The notes beneath the pieces are model-generated. The model was not told the DNA's origin. It ran no database searches and saw nothing but the letters and a program-made list of their open reading frames with translations. 6,729 nucleotides of DNA, taken from the NCBI GenBank assembly GCA_009835515.1, contig VXXH01000595.1, forward strand, positions 1-6,729. Reading direction: 5' to 3'. Source of the DNA: Candidatus Poribacteria bacterium (GTDB taxonomy: Bacteria > Poribacteria > WGA-4E > WGA-3G). Of this stretch, positions 1 through 6,708 are shown piece by piece; position 1 is the first letter of the stretch, and each line of letters starts with the position of its first letter. Made by a program: the position numbers and the translations under genes.

Positions 1-1229
1 TTCTAACACAGCTTCAACATCACGGTGGCAAAACTAATCTAATTGACTTTACGACAGACTACCTCATTGCTCTTTTCTTTGCATGTGATAACTCAGATTC
101 ACTTACTAAAGATGGAAGACTGATTCTTTTACAAAAGACTGATGAGTGGAAAGACTTGATTTTGCGTCCTCGTAACCCGCGACATCGCGTCATTGCCCAG
201 AAAAGTGTATTTGTCCAACATCCTAATGGATTTCTTGCCCCCGAAGATGTAGACATCATTACGATTCCCGCATACCTTAAATTGCCTACGCTAGCCTACC
301 TACAAAAGTACCACGACATTTCCACAGAAGCTATCTACAATGATTTACACGGATTTATTACAAATCAGCGTTTCCATGAAAATGCTTACTTGGAATTTCA
401 TAGAGGGCTTACCTATCACTTAAAAGGGAATGAGGTAGAGGCATCTGAAAAAAAACAAGCCGCATACGAAAAATCTGTGATGCATTACACGAGAGCCCTA
501 CGATTGAAACCAGATATTCCCGAAGGCTATAACAATCGAGGCAATGTCTACTACGATAAAGGGGATATTGAAAAGGCTATTGAGGACTATAACAAGGCGA
601 TAGAATACAACCCTGATGATGCATTGCTTTATAATAATCGTGGCAGTGTTTACTTTGATAAAGGCAGCATTGACAAGGCTATTGAAGACTGGAACAAAGC
701 AGTAGAACTTGATCCAGATTTTGCCAAAGCCTATTATAATCGTGGCAATGCTTACCTTGTCAAAGGTGAAATTGATGAAGCCATCAAAGACTACGATGTA
801 GCAGTAACATTAGATCCTGACGATTTTGATGCTTACATCACTTGTGGGGATGCTTATCTTGCGGAAGATGATTTTGGTCGTGCCCTAGAAAACTATAAGA
901 AGGCGATAGATTTGAAACCTGACAATGCTGATGCCTATATTATCCGCGCCAAAGCTTATAATAAAAAAGGTGATTTCAATCTTGCTATGAAAGACTACGA
1001 GAAGGCGATCGAACTAAATTCTGACGATGCCGAAGCATATTATAATCTTGGGCTTACTTGGATGCAAAGACAAAATTGGCAGGAGGCAAAATTAAATTTG
1101 ACTATTGCCAAAATCCTAAAAATGGATATCGTCGCTAATTTTCATAACATCTACGAAAGCATAGCAGATTTTGAACAGCAAAACGATATTGACTTGCCCG
1201 AAGACATTGCAGCAATGTTAACCGCGTAA
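1..1229 (+). CDS. FRG domain-TPR repeat protein, 5' end outside window
   Basis: Function is not established. The frame is open from base 3 with no stop, giving 408 visible residues, so the gene begins upstream. The visible N-terminus carries conserved parts of an FRG domain: LQHHG (residues 4-8), T-x-L-I-D-F-T just after, ALFFAC (23-28), a DG pair (37-38), RVIAQ (62-66) and NDLHGF (113-118), which resembles the FPDLDG stretch of the family. The F/Y-R-G motif that names the domain would lie upstream. A degenerate TPR with an insertion follows (about 387-518), then six 34-residue TPRs from base 519. No signal peptide or membrane segment is visible in this part, so a cytoplasmic protein is likely. 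FRG domains are of unknown biochemistry; TPRs bind proteins. A role as a sensor or effector is only a guess. The stop overlaps the ribosome binding site of the next gene, so co-transcription is likely. The TTG at 156 lies inside the FRG domain and has no ribosome binding site. Confidence 0.85.
   Translation, partial: LTQLQHHGGKTNLIDFTTDYLIALFFACDNSDSLTKDGRLILLQKTDEWKDLILRPRNPRHRVIAQKSVFVQHPNGFLAPEDVDIITIPAYLKLPTLAYLQKYHDISTEAIYNDLHGFITNQRFHENAYLEFHRGLTYHLKGNEVEASEKKQAAYEKSVMHYTRALRLKPDIPEGYNNRGNVYYDKGDIEKAIEDYNKAIEYNPDDALLYNNRGSVYFDKGSIDKAIEDWNKAVELDPDFAKAYYNRGNAYLVKGEIDEAIKDYDVAVTLDPDDFDAYITCGDAYLAEDDFGRALENYKKAIDLKPDNADAYIIRAKAYNKKGDFNLAMKDYEKAIELNSDDAEAYYNLGLTWMQRQNWQEAKLNLTIAKILKMDIVANFHNIYESIADFEQQNDIDLPEDIAAMLTA
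519..1127 (+). repeat. Six tandem TPR-coding units of 102 bases
   Basis: Units begin at 519, 621, 723, 825, 927 and 1029, exactly 34 codons apart. Each shows the TPR pattern of small and aromatic residues (A-x-x-Y-x-N-R-G-x-x-Y, then K-G-x-x-x-x-A-I-x-D-Y-x-K-A-I-x-L-x-P-D). Units 1 and 2 are close at the DNA level: 40 of 51 bases match between 555-605 and 657-707, compatible with a tandem duplication. The last unit is weaker and is followed by a capping helix. Confidence 0.9.
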
Positions 1230-1233
1230 GGGA
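1228..1233 (+). promoter_or_regulatory. Ribosome binding site of the protease remnant
   Basis: AAGGGA lies 7 bases before the ATG at 1241 and overlaps the TAA stop of the FRG-TPR gene. This supports the ATG as start and suggests translational coupling of the two genes. Confidence 0.6.
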
Positions 1234-1240
1234 TTTTCCA

Positions 1241-1708
1241 ATGAAGCATCGGAACAAACCATTATGGCATCTCTTTATAGCGACATTTACAGTGCTCTTG
1301 TTCTGCTTAACAAACAGCACTACTGCTCAAACCGTTCCAGAGATCGCTGAGAAAGCATTAGCCGCTACCGTCTATTTAGAGATGAAGGATAGCAACGGCA
1401 AAACCCTTGGTTTTGGCAGCGGCTTCTTTGTCAAATCCAATCTCATTGCGACTAACTACCATGTGATTGCAGGGGCAGCCAACGGCACCGCAAAGTTAGT
1501 CGGTAAATATACCACCTACAAAATTGAAGGCTGGACTGCAACCGACGAAGACAACGATCTCGCACTCCTAAAAGTCTCTGCGTCCGGTATTAAACCACTT
1601 CCGCTTAGCAACAGCGATGCTGTCAAAATTGGCGAAACAGTTTACGTCGCGGGTAATCCGAAAGGTTTAGAAGGCACATTTTCAGATGGTATTATCTTGT
1701 TGTGTTAG
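1241..1708 (+). pseudogene. Truncated secreted trypsin/HtrA-like serine protease
   Basis: The 155-residue product begins with a signal peptide: basic MKHRNK, a hydrophobic core at about 8-23, and a likely cleavage after Ala29 (TTA|QT). Export across the inner membrane is therefore expected. The rest is the first half of an S1-type trypsin-like domain: G-F-G-S-G-F-F (57-63), TNYHV with catalytic His74, and DNDLALLKV with catalytic Asp106. It then reaches VAGNPKGLEGTFSDGII (136-152), which in relatives leads into the PGSSGGP serine loop. Here it stops three residues later, so the catalytic serine and second half of the barrel are absent. I read the other frames as far as 1790 and saw no serine motif, so a simple frameshift does not explain it; a deletion or rearrangement near 1690-1710 is more likely. 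It should be inactive as a protease. It lies 11 bases behind the FRG-TPR gene. An assembly error cannot be excluded. Confidence 0.8.
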
Positions 1709-1790
1709 ATTTCTATAGCATCTTTCGCCTAAAAAAGCCGGGACACGCTGGTTTGACTCCAAAACTATCCATAGATTACCGAAGAAAAAC
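1709..1790. other. Intergenic stretch after protease break
   Basis: 82 bases between the protease stop and the lipoprotein start. No RNA gene or terminator-like hairpin is seen. A TTGACT at 1753-1758 resembles a -35 box, but no good -10 hexamer sits 16-18 bases downstream, so I do not call a promoter. The stretch may be what was joined to the protease gene when its 3' half was lost. Confidence 0.5.
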
Positions 1791-2150
1791 ATGCCATTTC
1801 CACCAAAATTTATCCTCCCGATCACCGTAATTTTTCTTGTTCTTACTATCGGATGTGGTTGGGATGAACATATAGAGACAATTATCATCGGTCCCTATAA
1901 AGTAGACTGTGTGGGTGCTTTTGAGCAAGAGTGTTATCTCGAATTTAATGAGGAACGCCAACGGTGGGAGTTTTTTTACGAAAACATACAGGAATTTGAT
2001 TTTGAGCCGGGGTATATCTACACACTAAAAGTGAGACTTGAAGATAGAGGGACAGAGATCCAGGATGTGGGACGATATGCCTATCACCTTATTGAGGTAT
2101 TAAGCAAGGAGGCGGCATCCGTAGATGAAAGACCGCCGCGAAAACCGTAG
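1791..2150 (+). CDS. DUF4377-type lipoprotein
   Basis: The 119-residue product starts with a lipoprotein signal: a hydrophobic stretch at about 7-20 ending in LTIGC, with Cys22 as the likely lipidated residue (the -3 position is Thr, slightly off consensus). The mature part matches the DUF4377 pattern as I know it: a GPYKVDC strand (34-40), a second cysteine at 48 that could pair with Cys40, then W-x-F-F-Y-x-x-I (59-66), F-x-x-EPGY (69-75), Y-T-L-K-V (77-81), and a final Y-x-L-I-E-V-L-S-K. The family is small, extracytoplasmic and of unknown role. The tail after SKE is short, polar and probably disordered. The upstream GAAGAAA is only a weak ribosome binding site, but ATG 1791 is the only start that gives a full signal peptide. 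It converges on the aldo/keto reductase gene. Confidence 0.8.
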   Translation: MPFPPKFILPITVIFLVLTIGCGWDEHIETIIIGPYKVDCVGAFEQECYLEFNEERQRWEFFYENIQEFDFEPGYIYTLKVRLEDRGTEIQDVGRYAYHLIEVLSKEAASVDERPPRKP

Positions 2151-2170
2151 TTGAATGTGGAGAGAAATTC

Positions 2171-2185
2171 GCGAGCGCAGCTCGC
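2171..2185. repeat. GC-rich hairpin, 6-bp stem
   Basis: GCGAGC and GCTCGC form a perfect 6-bp inverted repeat around the loop GCA. It sits just behind the lipoprotein gene and 28 bases before a second, longer hairpin. Probably part of a dispersed intergenic repeat; there is no T-run, so it is not a classic terminator. Confidence 0.6.
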
Positions 2186-2200
2186 TCCTACAACATACTT

Positions 2201-2208
2201 CCTTAAGG
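2201..2208. repeat. CCTTAAGG palindrome
   Basis: A perfect 8-base palindrome midway between the two hairpins. It could be part of the same repeat unit or chance. Confidence 0.3.
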
Positions 2209-2213
2209 CACGC

Positions 2214-2234
2214 GGCGCGGTTGAAAACCGCGCC
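2214..2234. repeat. GC-rich hairpin, 9-bp perfect stem
   Basis: GGCGCGGTT and AACCGCGCC pair perfectly around the loop GAA. It lies between two convergent genes, 20 bases past the end of the reductase gene, so it could act as a terminator in either direction, although no T-run follows. The sequence resembles short intergenic repeats I recall as frequent in Poribacteria assemblies; this is from memory and not tested here. Confidence 0.65.
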
Positions 2235-2254
2235 TACCGGTTGAAATTGGTTGA

Positions 2255-3076
2255 CTACCTCCCATGAACCGCTCGTAAATCTAAACGTGCATCGACGTTA
2301 TCTGATACGGCGTTCGTCCAATCCACATCGTCAACACTCTGCAGGCTCATCAGCGCAACATTCACCATTGGATTAGAGAGCGAATAGTTCAGCAAAAAAC
2401 TATCTACATCAACATCTGCCATCTCGTTGGGGAAGCAGTGTTTCATGAGGTTCTGGAAGGCGTTACTGGTCGTAGAACGCATCAGCACAATCCCCATCTC
2501 TTGTGCGACGGCATCGGGGATAACACCGCGTCTGCCGAATGCATCACAGGTGCTCTGATACATCAGGTTGTAGTGGGTCTGGATCATATCAAACTGTCCG
2601 GTGGCAATTAATTGCTCCGTGCCGCCGGAGGGACCGTCCGCAGAAAATCCGATAAACCGAACCTTCCCATCCGCTTTTAGTTTTAGATACGTTTCTAACC
2701 CACCGTTATTCAGAATCTGATCTGTCTCTTCGGCGTAGAACCAACCACCGTGGAATTGTAGCACATCAATATAGTCGGTGCCGAGCCGTTGTAGACTGCC
2801 TTCTACATCTGTGAGGATACCTGCTGGATCGTAAGCCTCCGTTTTAGTAGCGACGATGCACGATTCTCGGCGACCCGCGATTGCTTTACCGATGACCGTT
2901 TCACTGTAGCCACCACCGTAATTGGGCGCGGTATCAAGAAAGTTGAGACCGCAGTCCATCGCGTAGTGGATCATTTTGACGAGTGCTGTTTCATCGTGTT
3001 CTGGGCGGACCCTACCGCCGCCGTAGCCGATTTCTGACACGCTGAGCCCTGTTTTACCGAGTGTCCGATACTGCAT
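2255..3076 (-). CDS. Aldo/keto reductase family oxidoreductase
   Basis: A 273-residue NAD(P)H-dependent oxidoreductase with a TIM-barrel fold, probably cytoplasmic, reducing carbonyl groups or oxidising alcohols and sugars; the substrate cannot be told. It opens with MQYRTLGKTGLSVSEIGYGG, the usual start of the family. The catalytic tetrad is visible: Asp48 and Tyr53 in FLDTAPNYGGGYSE, Lys78 in VATKTE, and His109 in LQFHGG. GSLQRLGTDYIDVL (93-106) and GKVRFIGFS are also family motifs. The C-terminal cofactor segment (about ALMSLQSVDDV) departs from the common IPG-type motif, and the protein is somewhat shorter than the usual 300-330 residues. The start at 3076 is chosen because GGAAGGAAG lies 6 bases before it. 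A longer reading from 3163 would add 29 residues encoded by an inverted repeat and is unlikely. It lies downstream of dnaE in the same direction, 98 bases away, possibly co-transcribed. Confidence 0.92.
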   Translation of the reverse strand: MQYRTLGKTGLSVSEIGYGGGRVRPEHDETALVKMIHYAMDCGLNFLDTAPNYGGGYSETVIGKAIAGRRESCIVATKTEAYDPAGILTDVEGSLQRLGTDYIDVLQFHGGWFYAEETDQILNNGGLETYLKLKADGKVRFIGFSADGPSGGTEQLIATGQFDMIQTHYNLMYQSTCDAFGRRGVIPDAVAQEMGIVLMRSTTSNAFQNLMKHCFPNEMADVDVDSFLLNYSLSNPMVNVALMSLQSVDDVDWTNAVSDNVDARLDLRAVHGR

Positions 3077-3082
3077 AGCAAA

Positions 3083-3091
3083 CTTCCTTCC
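3083..3091 (-). promoter_or_regulatory. Ribosome binding site of the aldo/keto reductase gene
   Basis: On the minus strand GGAAGGAAG ends 6 bases before the ATG at 3076. This decides the start in favour of the inner ATG over the upstream one at 3163. Confidence 0.75.
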
Positions 3092-3120
3092 AATTGCATT
3101 GCGTTTCTGCTTACAAACCG

Positions 3121-3169
3121 GGAAGGTTGGAAGGTGGGGAGATACTTTCTTCCATCCTTCCACACTTCC
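3121..3169. repeat. Inverted repeat built from GGAAG octamers
   Basis: The left arm reads GGAAG at 3121 and 3129 and GGGAG at 3137, each 8 bases apart. The right arm carries the complement CTTCC at 3149, 3157 and 3165, also 8 bases apart. The loop is the 7 bases 3142-3148. Sixteen of 21 arm positions pair by Watson-Crick rules. The element fills the gap between dnaE and the reductase gene. It may be a dispersed repeat or an mRNA hairpin; it lacks a terminator T-run. Confidence 0.7.
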
Positions 3170-3174
3170 CTCTT

Positions 3175-6100
3175 TTAGACAAAATCCATCTGTGAAGTAC
3201 GGCTTTTCTTACCACGTATTGTGCGATTGCTCGGCTTGATACAATTTTCACCAAACAGTCCCTCTACCTGCTCAATAATTTGCGGTTTATATGCGACATT
3301 ATATTTCCGATCACATCGCGCGATAACTTCGCCGTAACGGGGACTCATGAGTCGTAAAATCAAATCGTGGTCGCCCTTGTTGGCACGTGCGATTTTCTGA
3401 AGTGCTTCCAATTTCTCGGCGTTTTCGAGGTCAGATTCTGGAATCGTCACCTCAAGCGCAGATGTCTGCTGTTCCGCGACAGATTCAATATCCAATATCT
3501 TACCTGCTTGGATCTGCAGTGCCTCCTTTTGCGTATCCTCATCAGAATCAGAATTGCGGTTTCTGTTATCAAGTTTGACGGTGCCACGAATCCAAACCAC
3601 TTTTCCTTCCACGAGTTCAACCGCGTTTTTGTAGGCATCCGGGAACACGACGACTTTTACGGCACCTTCCAAATCCTCCAACTCAATGACCGCCATGGGT
3701 TCTCCTTTTTTCGTGGTATGATTATTTACTTCCGTAAGCATACCCGCCACATCAACTTCGGAGTCAATACGGTTTTCAGCGAGGTTCTGGGTGCTTGTGC
3801 TTGTGTAGTTTTCGATGATGTCGCCATATTCTTCAAGTGGATGTCCGGAAACATAGAAGCCGAGCTGCTCCTTTTCTCGCATAAGCCGTTCCAACGGGTC
3901 CAATTCGGGTGCTGCTACGAGTGCTACGGTTGCTGTCGGTGCTTCCTCTCCGTCCCCGAAGAGGCTCATCTGTCCGCGATCGCGTTCGGCTTGCGCGTTC
4001 TGCGCGGCTTTCATGATATTCTCTAAACTCGCGAGGTACTGCGCCCGATGCCCTTCAAGCGAGTCAAATGCCCCGCTCATAATCAGGCTTTCGACAGCAC
4101 GTTTATTGACCTGTTTCGTATCCACGCGTTCGCAGAAATCCTGTAGCGAGGCAAAGGAACCACTTTCCTCCCGTGTTTCCACAATGGAGTCTATAGCGGC
4201 ATCACCAACACCTTTCAGGGCAACAAGCCCGAAACAGATATCGTTGCCATCTACAGTGAATTCTCTTCTGCTGCTATTGACATCCGGTGGGAGTAGATTG
4301 ATTTCGACATCCAAGAAGTCAGCCAGTTTTTTACATTCGGCGCGGTAGCGGGTAACTTTCGCTGAATGAGCAGCCTCACCCGTCATCATTGCCGCCATGA
4401 ATTCGTGGGGGTAGTGTGTTTTCAGATATGCCATGTGATAGGCTAACATTGAGTAAGCAACGGTATGCGACTTATTGAAAGCGTAACCGCCGAAAGGTTC
4501 AAGTAAATCGTACACCTCTTCTGCCTCTTCGGCAGAGATTCCTTTTTCGGTGGCACCTTGAATAAATTTCTCGCGTTGCGCTTTGAGGAGTGCCTCGTCC
4601 TTCTTTCCCATTGCGGAGCGGAGGATGTCCGCCTCACCGAGCGTAAAGCCTGCCATATCGCGCGCGATTTGCATCACCTGCTCCTGATAGATACACACAC
4701 CGTAGGTGCTTTCGAGCGCGTTTTCAAGCGTTGGATGCAGATATTCTACTTTTTGTAACCCGTTCTTTCTATCTATGAACTGTTGCATCATCCCGCTTTC
4801 TATGGGACCCGGACGATAGAGTGCGGGAATTGCGGAGAACTCCTCAAAGTTATCGGGTTTGAGTTGCATGACGACTCGATACATACCGGAGGATCCCTCT
4901 AACTGGAATAAACCGGCGATGAGGCCTTCACTGATGAGCGAGTAGGTTTTTTCATCATCAAAGGGTATCTCTTCCAACTTGATGTCCTTACCGTGATTCG
5001 CCTTGACCATCTGTAGACAGTCGTAGGTCTCAGTAAGACTACGTAAACCGAGGGAATCGAATTTGACGATCCCGACACCTTCAACGGTTTTACCTTCAAA
5101 CTGTGAGGCGACTTGGTCATGTTTATCCTTGAACAGTGGGACATAGTTAGTGAGTGGACCGTTTGAGACAACGATTGCGGAGGCATGGCAAGAAACATGC
5201 CGTTTAATGCCTTCAACGGATTTACTGAGATCCATCAATTCTCGGTATTCAGGACGTTCAGCGAGTTTCTGAAAATCAGGCACCTGGTCCAAGACTTCAT
5301 CAAGTGTTATACCCGGTGTAGACGGAATGAGTTCGGTTAACCGAACAACATCTTCGAGCGGTGTTTCGAGGGCGCGTCCGACATCCTTGATAGCGGCTTT
5401 CGCGCCCAATGTAGCAAAGGTGGCGACTTTACCGACAGAATCTGCACCGTATTTTTGGACGAGATAGTCAATAACATGCTCACGGGCGCGATCGGCGAAA
5501 TCAATGTCAATATCAGGTGGGCTGATGCGTTCGAGGTTCAGAAACCGCTCAAAGAGACAGTCGTAGTCCATCGGGTTGAAGGTAATCACATCGAGGGCAT
5601 ACAGTACCAAACTGCTTGCAGCAGAACCGCGTGCGGAGAGCGGATAGCCCTGTTTGTGGGCGTATTTAACATAATCCCAAACAATGAGAAAGTAGCCGGA
5701 GTAGCGGGTTTTGCTAATAATATCGAGTTCGTAATCGAGGCGTTTCCGAATTGCCTCGGAAAGTTCACCATATTTTTCGCGTAAGCCTTGATAGCATAAT
5801 TCCTTAAGATAACTGTCGTTTGTATGTCCTTCAGGCACCTCATATTTCGGCATCACACTCTCGCCATATTCGAGTTCAAGATTACACCGATTCGCGATTT
5901 CAAGCGTATTACTGATAGCTTCCGGCGGATAATCCTTCAATGCTTCCCGCATTTCGTCAACACTTTTAAAATAAAAGTGGTTGTCAAACCGCATCCGTTG
6001 CTGCTCGTTGACGGTCTTTTTCATCTGGATACAGAGGAGGACATCGTGCATCCCGTGGTCTGATTTACGGAGGTAGTGGCAATCGTTTGTACCGACAAGC

Positions 6101-6699
6101 GGCAAATTAAACTCTTTCGCCAATTCAACCATTATTGGATACGCTTCAAGTTCCTTGTCAATATAATGATTTTGGACCTCAACGTAGAGATTCCGTTCTC
6201 CCATTATCTCCATCAACGTCTTGAAATTTTGGATACCTTCTTCTCGCCGACTTGAACAGAGGAGTTGTGGCACCTGTCCTTGGATGCAACCTGTTAGTGC
6301 GATAATTCCATGGTGGTGTTCGCGCAGGATGTCCATATCAATGCGCGGTTTGCTGTAGAACCCCTCTGTGTATCCAATTGACACTAATTTGAGGAGATTT
6401 TGGTAACCGGTTGCATCTTCAGCAAGCAACGTGAGGTGATAGGGCCCTCCTTGTTCCTTCCCGCGCTTTTTTCGGTCACCGGGTGCAACATACACTTCAC
6501 AACCGACAATTGGATTGACCCCCGCTTTTGTCGCTTTATCGTAAAGTTCCCATGCGCCGAACATATTGCCGTGGTCGGTGAGCGCAACAGCCGGTGCGCT
6601 GTTTTCGACTGCCCAATCGACCATGTCCTGGATGCGGCACGCGCCGTCAAGCATGCTGTACTCGCTGTGATTGTGTAGATGCACAAATTCGGTTGCCAT
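3175..6699 (-). CDS. dnaE: DNA polymerase III alpha subunit (replicative polymerase)
   Basis: This 1174-residue protein is the catalytic subunit of the replicative DNA polymerase III holoenzyme. The order is PHP domain (about 5-210), polymerase palm, thumb and fingers (about 290-770), tandem helix-hairpin-helix region (about 800-895), and OB fold (about 980-1070), then a C-terminal tail. Catalytic aspartates are Asp398 and Asp400 in PDIDIDF and Asp548 in VKFDSLGLRSLT. Other family motifs are ALYRPGP (626-632), YQEQVMQIA (671-679), RSAMGKK (694-700) and FNKSH (741-745). The PHP domain keeps all nine expected metal ligands: His9, His11, Asp18, His43, Glu68, His88, Cys138, Asp206 and His208. QMSLF (910-914) is a likely sliding-clamp binding motif. 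The length is normal for DnaE. ATG 6699 is chosen over an in-frame TTG at 6723 because GGAGGA stands just before it. Some usual motifs are altered: ARGSAASSLV (356-365) and SCHASAIVVS (503-512). Confidence 0.98.
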   Translation of the reverse strand: MATEFVHLHNHSEYSMLDGACRIQDMVDWAVENSAPAVALTDHGNMFGAWELYDKATKAGVNPIVGCEVYVAPGDRKKRGKEQGGPYHLTLLAEDATGYQNLLKLVSIGYTEGFYSKPRIDMDILREHHHGIIALTGCIQGQVPQLLCSSRREEGIQNFKTLMEIMGERNLYVEVQNHYIDKELEAYPIMVELAKEFNLPLVGTNDCHYLRKSDHGMHDVLLCIQMKKTVNEQQRMRFDNHFYFKSVDEMREALKDYPPEAISNTLEIANRCNLELEYGESVMPKYEVPEGHTNDSYLKELCYQGLREKYGELSEAIRKRLDYELDIISKTRYSGYFLIVWDYVKYAHKQGYPLSARGSAASSLVLYALDVITFNPMDYDCLFERFLNLERISPPDIDIDFADRAREHVIDYLVQKYGADSVGKVATFATLGAKAAIKDVGRALETPLEDVVRLTELIPSTPGITLDEVLDQVPDFQKLAERPEYRELMDLSKSVEGIKRHVSCHASAIVVSNGPLTNYVPLFKDKHDQVASQFEGKTVEGVGIVKFDSLGLRSLTETYDCLQMVKANHGKDIKLEEIPFDDEKTYSLISEGLIAGLFQLEGSSGMYRVVMQLKPDNFEEFSAIPALYRPGPIESGMMQQFIDRKNGLQKVEYLHPTLENALESTYGVCIYQEQVMQIARDMAGFTLGEADILRSAMGKKDEALLKAQREKFIQGATEKGISAEEAEEVYDLLEPFGGYAFNKSHTVAYSMLAYHMAYLKTHYPHEFMAAMMTGEAAHSAKVTRYRAECKKLADFLDVEINLLPPDVNSSRREFTVDGNDICFGLVALKGVGDAAIDSIVETREESGSFASLQDFCERVDTKQVNKRAVESLIMSGAFDSLEGHRAQYLASLENIMKAAQNAQAERDRGQMSLFGDGEEAPTATVALVAAPELDPLERLMREKEQLGFYVSGHPLEEYGDIIENYTSTSTQNLAENRIDSEVDVAGMLTEVNNHTTKKGEPMAVIELEDLEGAVKVVVFPDAYKNAVELVEGKVVWIRGTVKLDNRNRNSDSDEDTQKEALQIQAGKILDIESVAEQQTSALEVTIPESDLENAEKLEALQKIARANKGDHDLILRLMSPRYGEVIARCDRKYNVAYKPQIIEQVEGLFGENCIKPSNRTIRGKKSRTSQMDFV
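3958..3972 (-). other. Predicted sliding-clamp binding motif in DnaE
   Basis: Codons for QMSLF, residues 910-914, close to the consensus QL[SD]LF for beta-clamp binding. It follows a charged linker (QAERDRG) after the helix-hairpin-helix region, the position of the internal clamp motif of bacterial DnaE proteins. Confidence 0.7.
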
Positions 6700-6702
6700 C
6701 TG

Positions 6703-6708
6703 TCCTCC
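6703..6708 (-). promoter_or_regulatory. Ribosome binding site of dnaE
   Basis: GGAGGA on the minus strand, 3 bases before the ATG at 6699. It lies inside the reading that would start at the TTG of 6723, which argues for the inner start. Only about 20 bases further upstream are visible, too few to judge a promoter. Confidence 0.8.

Noticed and set aside
156..1229. TTG at 156 as start of the TPR gene
   Set aside because: The frame is open back to base 3 and encodes FRG-domain residues; no ribosome binding site precedes the TTG.
1753..1781. Possible promoter for the lipoprotein (TTGACT)
   Set aside because: No acceptable -10 hexamer at 16-18 bases; the best TAGATT is only 13 bases away.
1681..1842. 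Frameshifted continuation of the protease in another frame
   Set aside because: A frame is open here, but its translation lacks GSSGGP or any other protease motif.
3077..3163. 29-residue N-terminal extension of the aldo/keto reductase
   Set aside because: It is encoded largely by the GGAAG inverted repeat, is unlike the family's usual start, and a good ribosome binding site precedes the inner ATG at 3076.
3367..4026. 219-residue reading frame on the + strand opposite dnaE
   Set aside because: It is a shadow of the dnaE C-terminal coding region, with no recognisable domain or ribosome binding site.
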